From NCBI GenBank assembly GCA_028283825.1, contig JAPWJW010000003.1, forward strand, positions 1,139,501 through 1,203,500: 64,000 bases of DNA, in the 5' to 3' direction. Source of the stretch: Azospirillaceae bacterium. GTDB taxonomy: Bacteria > Pseudomonadota > Alphaproteobacteria > Azospirillales > Azospirillaceae. Under the pieces are notes generated by a model. The model searched no databases. It was not told the origin of the DNA and was given only the letters and a program-made list of their open reading frames with translations. Both the position numbers and the translations under genes were made by a program. This document shows, piece by piece, positions 21,524 to 30,918 of this stretch (its first letter is position 1; each line of letters starts with the position of its first letter).

Positions 21524-21780
21524 GGTGGGCTCCGTTCGGGCGATCTGTCGGCTGACAGGGTCGGTCCATCAGTAGCAATGCCGGGGCGCCATTTATACCC
21601 GTTAAAAGGGCATATCTATGATGAGAGCATCCTTTAGATAGCGATGAATTGGCACCCCCGGGCGCCAGGGCCGGTGGCCCTTGCCCCAGCAACCCTTTCC
21701 ATTGGAAAGTGCGGGCTTCGGCCGGGTTTCACTATTCCGCGGGGGAATGGCGCCAGGCCGGCGCGGGGGCGTGGATCATC

Positions 21781-22935
21781 ATGGTGCGGGGATTACGGGC
21801 GGCGTTCCTGGTTCTTCTTCTGGCGTCGGGCCTGCCGGGCACAGCCGGGGCCAGCGGCTGGCTGACCGGGCGCAACATCATCGTGGCCAGCCCCGCCGAT
21901 GACGGCGTCGTCGCCGTGGGCCGCACCATCCAGGTGGATGCGCCCGTGGCCGGCAGCGTCGTGCTGCTGGGCTCCACCGCCACCGTCAGCGGCACCGTGG
22001 CCGACAGCCTGTTCGTGCTGGCCGGCAGCACCACCCTGACCGGCCAGGTGGCGGGCGACGTGGTGCTGGTCGCCGGCTCCATCGACATGGAGAAGACCTC
22101 CGTCGTGTCGGGCGACGCCACCCTGCTGGGTGGGGACGTGACCTTGAGCGGCACGGTGGCCGGCGACGTGGCGGTGAAGGGCGGCAACCTGACCCTGGCC
22201 GGCACCGTCATGGGCGATGTGGACGCCAGTTCCGGCAAGCTGGCGCTGCTGCCCGGGGCCCGCATCATGGGCAACGTCACCTTCAGCGGCCCGCACGCGC
22301 TGGACGTGCCGGCCGGCGCCCACATCGAAGGCAAGGTCGAACACAAGGGCGAGTCCATGCACCGCTCCTCCCACGACGATGATGAGGATGAGGACAGCGC
22401 GCAGGACCGCCACGACCGGCGCGACAATCACCATGGCTGGCACATCTGGATGCCCTGGTTCGGCGGCATCGGCCTGATCAGCTTCGCCGTCGGCATGCTG
22501 CTGGTGGGCGGCGTGCTGTACGTCCTGTTCCCCGGCGTGGTCACCAATGTTGCCGCCGGCATCGCCGCACAGCCGGGGTCGGCGGCGGTCAAGGGGCTGG
22601 CCGTCCTGATCCTGGTCCCGCTGGTGGCGCTGTTGTGCCTGGTCACCATCATCGGCATCCCGGTCAGCCTGGTGCTGGGCTTTGCCTATGTGCTGCTGCT
22701 GATGGTGGCCATGCCGCTGGCGGGCTTCGCCCTGTCCGACCTGATGACCCAGCGGCGCGGCCCGCCGGTCAGCCCCGGGGACCGCATCCGCCGCTACGCC
22801 CTGACCGTGCTGGTGTTGAGCGTGGTGCAGGCCATTCCCCTGGCCGGCGGCCTGGTGAAGTTCGGCCTGCTGCTGCTGGGCCTGGGCGGCGCCACCACCC
22901 ATCTGCGCCGCCGTGGGCCCGCCGCCGGTTATTGA
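21781..22935 (+). CDS. Bactofilin-like beta-helix domain fused to a membrane domain
   Basis: A 384-residue protein with a signal-like N-terminus (AAFLVLLLASGLPG). Residues 30-180 are short repeats of the type GTVAGDV/GSVVLLGS, the pattern of polymer-forming (bactofilin-like) right-handed beta-helices. A charged His/Asp linker (about 195-220) follows, then about four transmembrane helices (residues 230-380). The start ATG at 21781 was chosen over a longer frame because the signal peptide begins there. A role in envelope organisation is inferred from the domain only. It overlaps the end of the convergent Rrf2 gene by 7 bases. Confidence 0.8.
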   Translation: MVRGLRAAFLVLLLASGLPGTAGASGWLTGRNIIVASPADDGVVAVGRTIQVDAPVAGSVVLLGSTATVSGTVADSLFVLAGSTTLTGQVAGDVVLVAGSIDMEKTSVVSGDATLLGGDVTLSGTVAGDVAVKGGNLTLAGTVMGDVDASSGKLALLPGARIMGNVTFSGPHALDVPAGAHIEGKVEHKGESMHRSSHDDDEDEDSAQDRHDRRDNHHGWHIWMPWFGGIGLISFAVGMLLVGGVLYVLFPGVVTNVAAGIAAQPGSAAVKGLAVLILVPLVALLCLVTIIGIPVSLVLGFAYVLLLMVAMPLAGFALSDLMTQRRGPPVSPGDRIRRYALTVLVLSVVQAIPLAGGLVKFGLLLLGLGGATTHLRRRGPAAGY

Positions 22936-23411
22936 TGGATCGCGGAATCGTTGGCACAGGCTTGCGGCTGGCCCACGGCCAGCGCCTGCGCCTGCCGTAG
23001 CGCCAGCCCCTGGGCCAGGATGTCCGACAGGCGCACCCGGCCCAGCGCCGCCTCCAGCGCGGCGTTGGCCTGGTCCATCGCGTCCAGGATAGCCAGGTTG
23101 GCGGTATGCTCCACCGTGCAGTCCGCCCGCTCCGCCGACGGGCCCAGGGTGAAGACGGACGCCGTTTCCAGCGCGCGGTGGATATCCAGCAGGGTCACAT
23201 CGGCCAGCGGGCGCAGCAGGCGCCAGCCACCGCGCGGCCCCTTCTCCGACGCCACGTAACCCCGGTCGCGCAAGGCCGCCATGGTCCGGCGCACCACCAC
23301 CGGATTGGTGCCCAGCATACGGGCGATGGTGTCCGACGTGGCCGCCCCATCATGGCAGGCCATGTGCACCATCACATGCGCCATGCGCGCCAACCGCGAA
23401 TCCCTGCTCAC
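22929..23411 (-). CDS. Rrf2-family transcriptional regulator
   Basis: Winged-helix regulator (160 residues). The recognition helix region is DTIARMLGTNPVVVRRTMAALRD, here split as TNPVVVRRTMAAL, and the wing is EKGPRGGWRLLRPLADVTLLDI. The three-cysteine Fe-S cluster motif of IscR/NsrR is absent (only isolated Cys residues remain), so it belongs with cluster-free members such as YwnA. It is divergent from a thioredoxin-reductase-like gene, whose promoter carries an inverted repeat, the typical arrangement of a local repressor of that gene. Confidence 0.88.
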   Translation of the reverse strand: MSRDSRLARMAHVMVHMACHDGAATSDTIARMLGTNPVVVRRTMAALRDRGYVASEKGPRGGWRLLRPLADVTLLDIHRALETASVFTLGPSAERADCTVEHTANLAILDAMDQANAALEAALGRVRLSDILAQGLALRQAQALAVGQPQACANDSAIHQ

Positions 23412-23495
23412 CCGACCTGATCCCTTCCCGAAGCCTTGGCCATTCCAAGGTAGCCGCGCCCCATCCCATTCGCAACAGACACTGTTTCATATCCC

Positions 23496-23534
23496 TTGAC
23501 CGTTCACCAGGATTCGTAATAGTCAAAGTTACGA
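23496..23534 (+). promoter_or_regulatory. Promoter with Rrf2-type operator
   Basis: TTGACC at 23496-23501 makes a -35 box, and the inverted repeat TCGTAA-N9-TTACGA (23514-23534) covers the -10 region, about 20 bases before the flavoprotein start. Binding there would block transcription. That the neighbouring Rrf2 protein is the binder is inferred from its position. Confidence 0.55.
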
Positions 23535-23554
23535 TCTAATCTGGAGAGCGTTCC

Positions 23555-24448
23555 ATGACCGGAAGTTACGACGTCATCATCGTGGGCGGCAGCTACGCCG
23601 GCCTGTCCGCCGCCCTGCAACTGGGCCGCGCCCGCCGCCGCGTCCTGGTCATCGATGCCGGCCAGCGCCGCAACCGCTTCGCCGACGCCTCACACGGCTT
23701 CCTGGGCCAGGACGGCGTGCTGCCCGGCCAGATCATCGCCACCGCGCGGGCGCAGCTGGCGCGCTACACCACCGTGACGGTGATGGAGGGCAAGGCCCTG
23801 GCGGCATCGCGCACGCAGGCCGGCTTCACCGTGGAGACCACCACCGGCACCGCCGCCAGCGCCCGGCTGATCCTCGCGTCAGGGGTGGAGGATGTGCTGC
23901 CCGAGGTGCCGGGCCTGGCGGCGCGCTGGGGCCGGCATGTGTTCCACTGCCCCTACTGCCATGGCTATGAGTTGAACCAGGGCCGCGTCGGCGTGCTGGC
24001 CACCGGGCCGTGGTCGCTGCACCACGCCCAGATGCTGCCCGACTGGGGCCCCACCACCCTGTTCCTGAACGGCGCGTTCGAGCCGGACGCCGATCAGTTG
24101 GCGGACCTGGAACGGCGCGGCGTGACGGTGGAGCGCACACCCGTCGCCGGCCTGTTCGATGAGGGCGCCGACCTCCGCCTGGCCGACGGACGCACCATCC
24201 CCCTGGCCGGCCTGTTCACCATGGCCCGCACCCGCATCACCAACCCGCTGGTGGTCCAGCTGGGTGTGGATGTCGAAACCGGGCCGCTGGGCGAATGGGT
24301 GCGGGTGGACGAGATGCAGCAGACCAACGTACCCGGACTGTTCGCCGGCGGGGATTTGTCGCGCATGATGGCATCGGTGGCGCTGGCGGTGTCCAGCGGC
24401 GCCATGGCCGGCGTGACCGCCCACCGGTCGCTGCTGTTCCCGGATTAA
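23555..24448 (+). CDS. Thioredoxin-reductase-like FAD/NAD(P) oxidoreductase
   Basis: Flavoprotein disulfide reductase fold (297 residues). The FAD-binding GGSYAGLSAAL is at residues 11-21, the redox pair CPYC at Cys132-Cys135 in HCPYCHGYEL, and the C-terminal FAD contact GLFAGGDLSRM near 265-275. It is shorter than classical TrxB and lacks a clear second glycine-rich NADPH site, like the small group of TrxB homologues often paired with Rrf2 or MarR regulators. Its electron acceptor is unknown. GGAGAG lies 6 bases before the ATG. Confidence 0.87.
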   Translation: MTGSYDVIIVGGSYAGLSAALQLGRARRRVLVIDAGQRRNRFADASHGFLGQDGVLPGQIIATARAQLARYTTVTVMEGKALAASRTQAGFTVETTTGTAASARLILASGVEDVLPEVPGLAARWGRHVFHCPYCHGYELNQGRVGVLATGPWSLHHAQMLPDWGPTTLFLNGAFEPDADQLADLERRGVTVERTPVAGLFDEGADLRLADGRTIPLAGLFTMARTRITNPLVVQLGVDVETGPLGEWVRVDEMQQTNVPGLFAGGDLSRMMASVALAVSSGAMAGVTAHRSLLFPD

Positions 24449-24487
24449 GCGAAGCGAATAGGCGGCGAGGCGGATGCCCCGCTGCCC

Positions 24488-25447
<960 letters not shown>

Positions 25448-25467
25448 GGCCACCCCCACTGTCGTGT

Positions 25468-25581
25468 GCCCTCAATCGCCGGGCGCCCGCATCCGCGGGC
25501 TTGGCTTCCTCAGTTTCCAGTCCGCTACGCTCCCCGGAAACCTCCGGCGGATGCGGTCGCATCCTACAGCGTCATGAGACA
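25468..25581 (+). repeat. Dispersed multi-stem intergenic element, copy 4
   Basis: Stem 1 is CCCGC-ATCC-GCGGG, stem 2 has arms GTTTCC and GGAAAC, stem 3 is GATGCGGTCGCATC, and stem 4 is only partial (GTCATGAGACAC). It fills the gap between the mtnN stop and the psuG start, which are both on the other strand. Confidence 0.83.
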
Positions 25582-25596
25582 CTGCCATTGAGCACG

Positions 25597-26367
25597 TCAC
25601 AGCACCGACGCCAGCCGGCGGATCAGCTCGGCCGCCCCGGCCGCCGCCGCCTGGCAGAAAGCGGGGAAGTCCATGTGGCTGTCGGAACCGGCCAGATCGC
25701 TCAGGCTGCGTACCACCAGGTAGGGCACGCCCCAGCGCGTGGCGACCTGGGCCACCGACGCGCCCTCCATCTCCACCGCCTGGGCTGAGAAGGTGCGGAA
25801 CAGCCGGTCGCGCGAGGTCTCGCAGTTCAGGAACTGGTCACCCGTCAGCACGGTTCCGAAATGGATGCCGGGCACCCGCGCCTGCCCGCCCGTGGCCGCC
25901 GCCGACAGGGCCGGCAGCGTCAGCCCGTCCAGGGCCGCGCGCGCCTTCGCCACCAGGGCGGCGTCCAGGTCATAGCCATGGACCTCGTCAAAGCCCGGCA
26001 GGGGCGGCACGCCCGGCTGGTAGACCTTCAGCTCCCCGTGCGCCAGCGCGCCGTAATCGTGCTGCACCAGGCGGGTCGCCACCACCACGTCGCCGATGGC
26101 CAATTCCGGATCCACGCCGCCGGCCACGCCGGAGAACAGCAGGGCGCGGCAGCCGAACACCTGCAACAGCAGGGTGGAGACGACGGCGGCGTTGACCTTG
26201 CCGATCCCGGCTTCCACCAGCACCACGTCGTGGCCATCCATCCGGCCGCGCTGGAAGGTGAAGCCGGCGATGTCCTGCACGCTGTCCGCCTGGAAATGCG
26301 CGCCGAAATGGGCGATTTCCTCAGGGATGGCGCAAATCAGGCCCAGCGGCCGCGTGGTCTCGGTCAT
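25597..26367 (-). CDS. mtnN: 5'-methylthioadenosine/S-adenosylhomocysteine nucleosidase
   Basis: Phosphorylase-fold nucleosidase (256 residues) predicted to remove adenine from MTA and SAH, feeding methionine salvage and clearing methylation by-products. It shows CAIPEE with the catalytic-base Glu near residue 16, LFSGVAGGVDPELAIGD, the purine-binding VEMEGASVAQVA and the closing RSLSDLAG, with the catalytic Asp. It is longer than E. coli MtnN by about 24 residues because of an insert near 120-165. It is divergent from the DNA helicase gene. Confidence 0.9.
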   Translation of the reverse strand: MTETTRPLGLICAIPEEIAHFGAHFQADSVQDIAGFTFQRGRMDGHDVVLVEAGIGKVNAAVVSTLLLQVFGCRALLFSGVAGGVDPELAIGDVVVATRLVQHDYGALAHGELKVYQPGVPPLPGFDEVHGYDLDAALVAKARAALDGLTLPALSAAATGGQARVPGIHFGTVLTGDQFLNCETSRDRLFRTFSAQAVEMEGASVAQVATRWGVPYLVVRSLSDLAGSDSHMDFPAFCQAAAAGAAELIRRLASVL

Positions 26368-26450
26368 GCTTCAAAGGTCCCCAATCAACCTGCGTATGTG
26401 CCGGCGACATCTGGTGAGCGCCGGGCCCGCCCCTCATATATCCTGACGCC

Positions 26451-28928
26451 ATGCCGCCTGTCGCGCTCTTCCCCGATTCCGATCTTTTACCCGCCAACAT
26501 CGCGGGCTGGTTCGCCCATCGCGGCTGGACGCCCCATCCCCACCAATTGGCGATGCTGGGTGCCGCCCGCCGGGGGGAACACACCCTGCTGATCGCACCC
26601 ACCGGCGGCGGCAAGACGCTGGCGGGCTTCCTGCCCAGCCTGATCGACCTGTCGGAACGCCCGCGCGAAGGTTTGCACACCCTCTACATCTCCCCCCTCA
26701 AGGCGCTGGCGGTGGACATCGCCCGCAACCTGGAACAGCCGGTGGCGGAACTGCGCTTGCCCATCCGGGTGGAGACACGCACCGGCGACACGCCGGAGGC
26801 CAAGCGCCGCCGCCAGCGCGCCCACCCGCCGCAGATCCTGATGACCACGGTGGAAAGCCTGGCGCTGCTGCTGTCATATCCGGAGGCGGCCAAGCTGTTC
26901 GACACCCTGCGCACCATCATCGTGGATGAGTTGCACGCGCTCGCCGGTTCCAAGCGCGGCGACCTGCTGGCCCTGCACCTGGCGCGGCTGGGCAGCCTGG
27001 CGCCAAGCGCGCGGCGGGTCGGGCTGTCGGCCACGGTGGCGCACCCCAGGGCGCTGGCCGACTATCTGGCCCTGCCCGGCCACCCGCTGGCGGGCCCTAA
27101 TCCAGTGAATATCGTGCGCGGCGCGCCCGGCGCCCCGGCGGAGGTCGGCACCCTGCTGACGCGGGAGATCCCCTGGGGCGGGCACATGGCGCTGCAGACC
27201 ATGCCCGACGTGTACCAGCAGGTGAAGGCCTGCGGCACCACCCTGATCTTCGTCAACACCCGCGCCCAGGCGGAACTGGTATTCCAGGAACTGTGGCGGG
27301 TGAACACCGACGGCCTGCCCATCGCCTTGCACCACGGCAGCCTGTCCACCGAGCAGCGCCGCAAGGTGGAGGCGGCGATGGCCAAGGGCAGCCTGCGCGC
27401 CGTCGTCGCCACCAGCTCATTGGACCTGGGCATCGACTGGGCGGCGGTGGATCTGGTGGTGCAGATCGGCGCACCTAAGGGTGTCAGTCGTTTGCTGCAA
27501 CGCATCGGCCGCGCCAATCACCGCATCGATTTGACCTCCCGCGCCCTGCTGGTGCCGGCCAACCGGTTCGAGGTGCTGGAGTGCAAGGCCGCCATCGACG
27601 CCGTGCGCGCCGGCACCCTGGACGGCGACCCGCCGCGCCCCGGCGGGCTGGAGGTGCTGGCCCAGCACATCGTCGGCACCGCCTGCGCCGGCCCGTTCGA
27701 CGCCGACCATCTGTTCGCCGAGGTCGGCAGTTGCGCAGCCTACGCCGACCTCACGCGTGACCGCTTCGACCAGGTGATGGATTTCGTCGCCACCGGCGGC
27801 TACGCGCTGCGCGCCTATGAACGCTTCCAGCGCCTGCGCCGGCGGGAGGATGGTTTGTGGCAGCTGGCCAATTACCAGGTCGCCCGCCAATACCGCCTGA
27901 ACGTCGGCACCATTGTGGAGGAGCCGACGATCAAGGTGCGCATGGCCAACGGCGGATCGATCGGCGACGTGGAGGAATATTTCATCCAGGGCCTGGTGCC
28001 GGGCGACACCTTCATCTTCGGCGGCCAACTGCTGCGCTTCGTGGGATTGCGCGACAACGTCGCCATCGTCGCCAAGGGCGGCCAGGGCCAGCCCAAGGTG
28101 CCGGTCTATGCCGGCGGCCGCCTGCCGCTGACCACCCACCTGGCCGACCGCGTGCGCGCGATGCTGTCAGACCCTGGGCAATGGGCCGATCTGCCGGCGG
28201 AGGTGGCGGAATGGCTGCGCATCCAGCGTTACGTCTCAAGCCTGCCCGACCGCGAAGGGCTGCTGGTGGAGACCTTCCCGCGCGGCGGCAAGCAGTTCCT
28301 GGTGGCCTACACCTTCGAGGGGCGCAACGCCCACCAGACCCTGGGCATGCTGCTGACCCGTCGCATGGAGCGCATGGGCCTGCACCCGCTGGGCTTCGTC
28401 GCCACCGACTATGTGCTGGCCATCTGGTCGCTGAATGCCCCCACCGACATGGACGCGCTGTTCGCCCAGGACATGCTGGGTGATGATTTGGAAGAATGGA
28501 TGGACGAGTCCAGCATGCTGCGCCGGACCTTCCAGACCGTGGCCACCATCGCCGGCACCCTGGAACGCCGCCACCCGGGGGAGGAAAAAACCAAGCGCCA
28601 GATGACGGTCAGCGCCGATTTGATCTACGACGTGCTGCGCCGCCACGACCCCGGGCACCTGCTGTTGCAGGCGACGCGGGCCGAGGCGGCGGCGGGATTG
28701 ACCGACATCCGCCGCCTGGCCGACATGCTGGCCCGGGTGAAGGGCCACATCCACCACCGGGCGCTGGACCGCATCTCCCCCCTGGCCGTGCCCGTGCTGC
28801 TGGAGATCGGACGCGTCATGGTGGGCGGCCGGGCGGACGAGGTGCTGTTGCAGGAGGCGGCCGAGGAACTGGCGGCGGAAGCCCTGCCCAAGACCGTGAA
28901 GCAGGGCCAGGGCCTGTTGCCTTTTTAG
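26451..28928 (+). CDS. Ligase-associated DEXH-box DNA helicase (Lhr-type)
   Basis: Superfamily 2 helicase (825 residues) of the group that travels with an ATP-dependent DNA ligase, an exonuclease and the phosphoesterase PdeM in a bacterial DNA-damage response cassette. Walker A is APTGGGKTLAG near residue 45, the DEXH box VDELHAL near 160, motif III GLSATVAHP near 190, and motif VI RIGRANHR near 348. The C-terminal half is the Lhr-specific WH and core regions. In this window only helicase and pdeM remain; ligase and exonuclease are absent nearby, and an AhpD-like gene stands between. Confidence 0.94.
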   Translation: MPPVALFPDSDLLPANIAGWFAHRGWTPHPHQLAMLGAARRGEHTLLIAPTGGGKTLAGFLPSLIDLSERPREGLHTLYISPLKALAVDIARNLEQPVAELRLPIRVETRTGDTPEAKRRRQRAHPPQILMTTVESLALLLSYPEAAKLFDTLRTIIVDELHALAGSKRGDLLALHLARLGSLAPSARRVGLSATVAHPRALADYLALPGHPLAGPNPVNIVRGAPGAPAEVGTLLTREIPWGGHMALQTMPDVYQQVKACGTTLIFVNTRAQAELVFQELWRVNTDGLPIALHHGSLSTEQRRKVEAAMAKGSLRAVVATSSLDLGIDWAAVDLVVQIGAPKGVSRLLQRIGRANHRIDLTSRALLVPANRFEVLECKAAIDAVRAGTLDGDPPRPGGLEVLAQHIVGTACAGPFDADHLFAEVGSCAAYADLTRDRFDQVMDFVATGGYALRAYERFQRLRRREDGLWQLANYQVARQYRLNVGTIVEEPTIKVRMANGGSIGDVEEYFIQGLVPGDTFIFGGQLLRFVGLRDNVAIVAKGGQGQPKVPVYAGGRLPLTTHLADRVRAMLSDPGQWADLPAEVAEWLRIQRYVSSLPDREGLLVETFPRGGKQFLVAYTFEGRNAHQTLGMLLTRRMERMGLHPLGFVATDYVLAIWSLNAPTDMDALFAQDMLGDDLEEWMDESSMLRRTFQTVATIAGTLERRHPGEEKTKRQMTVSADLIYDVLRRHDPGHLLLQATRAEAAAGLTDIRRLADMLARVKGHIHHRALDRISPLAVPVLLEIGRVMVGGRADEVLLQEAAEELAAEALPKTVKQGQGLLPF

Positions 28929-28930
28929 AA

Positions 28931-29031
28931 GTCCCCTCAAGCGCCGGGCGGGCCCATCCGGGCCCTGGGCTATCCTCGCATTCCAGTCCGCTCGCGCTCC
29001 CCGGAATGCTGCGGCGGCCACGGCCGTGGCC
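28931..29031 (+). repeat. Dispersed multi-stem intergenic element, copy 5
   Basis: Begins 2-3 bases after the helicase stop. Stem 1 is GGGCCC-ATCC-GGGCCC, stem 2 has arms CATTCC and GGAATG, stem 3 is GGCCACGGCCGTGGCC. Stem 4 is absent. Confidence 0.85.
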
Positions 29032-29083
29032 TTGTCGCTTCGCTCCGGGGGCGTGAAGGCAGGGGACGAGGTCGGCGGCCCAA

Positions 29084-29434
29084 TCACCCTTGCGTGGACG
29101 GATGCTGGTTGTACGCGTCCATCACGCGGGTGGTGTAGACTAGGGCCGCACCGGCGCCGATGGCGATGGCGACGCTCAACGCCTCGGCGATCTCATCCTT
29201 GGTGGCGCCGTGGCGGATGGCGGCGTCGGTGTGGACGGTGATGCAGCCGTCGCACTTGGCGGTGACCGCCACCGCCAGCGCGATCAACTCCCGCGTCTTG
29301 GCGTCCAGATGGTTGGTCTGGTTGGGCGCGTTGCTGAGGGCGGCATAGCCCTTCACCGTATCGGGGGTGAGCTTGGAATACTCCCCCACGCCGGCCTTGA
29401 TCTGCTGACGGTACTGGTTCCAATCGAGCATCAT
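29084..29434 (-). CDS. Carboxymuconolactone decarboxylase/AhpD-family protein
   Basis: A 116-residue all-helical protein. The AhpD-type redox signature CDGCITVHTDAAIRHGA (Cys61, Cys64, His68) is complete, so a peroxidase-coupled thiol function is more likely than true lactone decarboxylation. The start is the first of two adjacent ATGs, preceded by AGAGGAC. It lies between the helicase and pdeM on the opposite strand. Confidence 0.88.
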   Translation of the reverse strand: MMLDWNQYRQQIKAGVGEYSKLTPDTVKGYAALSNAPNQTNHLDAKTRELIALAVAVTAKCDGCITVHTDAAIRHGATKDEIAEALSVAIAIGAGAALVYTTRVMDAYNQHPSTQG

Positions 29435-29589
29435 GGTGCTTGTCCTCTGCCTTCGGGGGTGGTGCCGTGCGGCCCGCCCGTGAACCGATGGGTCGAAGAT
29501 AACGCCGGGACCCTGGACGAACCAGCGGCCGACGCCCATGTTTCCCCGCGCCGCCCAACACCAGCCCGAGGCCGGGGACCCTGTCGCGC

Positions 29590-30340
29590 ATGAACGTCCG
29601 TTTCGGCACCGGTGATACCGGCGACCAGACCGCCCTGACGCTGAACGGGACGGAGGTGTTGGCCGATGCCAGCGGCGCCCTGTTATGGCGCGACCGCGGC
29701 CTGCTGGTGGTGGCCGACCTGCACCTGGAAAAGGGCAGCGCCTTCGCCGGCCGCGGCACCTTGCTGCCACCCTACGACACCGCCGCCACCCTGGCGCGGC
29801 TGGAGGCGGTGTGCCGACGGCTGGCGCCGCGCCGCGTGCTGTGCCTGGGCGACAGTTTCCACGACCGGCGCGCCGCCGACCGGCTGTCGGTCGAGGACGG
29901 GCGGCGGCTGGGCGCCCTGGTGGCGGGACACGACTGGCTGTGGGTGGCTGGCAACCACGACCCCGCCCCGCCGCCCGGCTGGGGCGGCCAGGTGGTGGCC
30001 GACTGGGTGGAAGGCCCCCTGGTGTTCCGGCATGAGGCGGTGGACGGCCAGGCAGCGGGGGAGGTCTCCGGCCATTTACCACCCCAAGGCCAGCGTGCCC
30101 ACGCGGGCGCGCCGGGTGGGCGGACGGTGCTTCATCACCGACGGGATGCGATTGGTGCTGCCGGCCTTCGGCGCCTATACCGGCGGGCTGGACGTGCGCG
30201 ACCCGGCGCTGCGCCGGCTGTTCCCCGGCACCTTCCGCATCGTGCTGCTGCACCGCGACCGGGGTTATGCCTTCCACTCGGCGCACATCGTGGGGGATGG
30301 CGAGGACGACGGAATTGGATGCCAGCGGCACGAGACCTGA
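29590..30340 (+). pseudogene. pdeM: Ligase-associated DNA-damage endonuclease PdeM, frameshifted
   Basis: Calcineurin-like phosphoesterase of about 249 residues. The metal-site motifs DLHLEKGSAF (near residue 42), GDSFHD (near 94) and GNHDPAPP (near 121) are in one frame. The last metal motif GHYHPKA and the C-terminal half are in the next frame. Removing one T from the run at 30075-30077 restores a single reading frame of the normal family length. The break removes the last metal ligands, so as written the protein should be inactive. The C-terminal codons and stop come from intergenic element copy 6. A sequencing slip is possible. Confidence 0.82.
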
Positions 30341-30453
30341 CTCGTGCCGCCGTAGGCTGCGACCGCAGCCGCCGCAGCTTTCCGGGGAGCGTGGCGGACT
30401 GGAAAGCGAGGACCAGCCAAGCTGGCGGATGCCGGCGCCCGGCGCATGAGGGG
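30324..30453 (-). repeat. Dispersed multi-stem intergenic element, copy 6
   Basis: Minus-strand copy, complete. Stem 4 is AGCGGCACGAG with CTCGTGCCGC, stem 3 GGCTGCGACCGCAGCC, stem 2 arms CTTTCC and GGAAAG, and stem 1 GCCGGC-ATCC-GCCAGC with one mismatch. Its far end supplies the last codons and the stop of pdeM. Confidence 0.83.
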
Positions 30454-30467
30454 GAATTTGAAGAGCC

Positions 30468-30515
30468 CCAGAAAAGGAAACGGGCGGCCCGGGGATGGGG
30501 GAACCCGGGCCGCCC
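30468..30515 (-). terminator. Terminator-like hairpin on the minus strand
   Basis: A perfect 12-bp stem GGGCGGCCCGGG/CCCGGGCCGCCC (30482-30515) is followed on the minus strand by GTTTCCTTTT. There is no recognised minus-strand gene upstream of it, which suggests a short transcript within 30516-30800. Confidence 0.55.
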
Positions 30516-30918
30516 TTAGGTCGTCCGCCGAATGCGCTTTTGGGGGGTGCGCAACCAGGCCGGGATGGGGGGACCGGCGTACTGGATCACCAGCGGACAA
30601 TGTTTGAGATAGGAAGCCCTCCGGCAAAAACAAGCACGCCAATACATCAGGATAGGGTTGGTAGTAGATTTCACTACCCGTGATCCGCCGGATGGACAGG
30701 CACGTATCTTTCGTCATAAGCGGTTCGTCCTGCGACCATCCGCCCAACATCCTGCCGGAACGCGCGGAAAGGCTTATGGAAAGGGCGACAGGGGCTGTTC
30801 TTCTTGGGCCCTATTGTACCGTTAACATGCGGCACGTCCGTTCAGCGCAATCCTGACCCTACCCGAATGCGCGTCTTTCCGCGCAGCCTGCTCAACCAAA
30901 GCCTGGGCCCCGCCTTCC
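30516..30918. other. Gene-poor, lower-GC stretch before photolyase
   Basis: No convincing protein gene. The stretch 30580-30860 is visibly poorer in GC than its surroundings and contains GGTAGT-N7-ACTACC (around 30658-30677). An open minus-strand frame starting MTKDTCLSIRRIT near 30717 runs on through the terminator and the repeat, so it is not a clean gene. A short RNA or a small unrecognised protein is possible. Confidence 0.3.
30681..30708 (+). promoter_or_regulatory. Candidate ECF-sigma promoter upstream of phrB
   Basis: TGATCC at 30681 followed by 16 bases and CGTATC. A matching TGATCC-N17-CGTAAT lies at 32352 before the next gene. In Rhodobacter the RpoE-ChrR singlet-oxygen response uses TGATCC-type -35 boxes and includes photolyase, so this is a plausible but unproven match. 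It is about 210 bases from the phrB start. Confidence 0.35.

Noticed and set aside
30265-30750. A 161-residue minus-strand gene
   Set aside because: It reads through a strong terminator hairpin and the whole repeat element and ends inside pdeM; only its first 40 residues look protein-like, so I list the region as unexplained instead.
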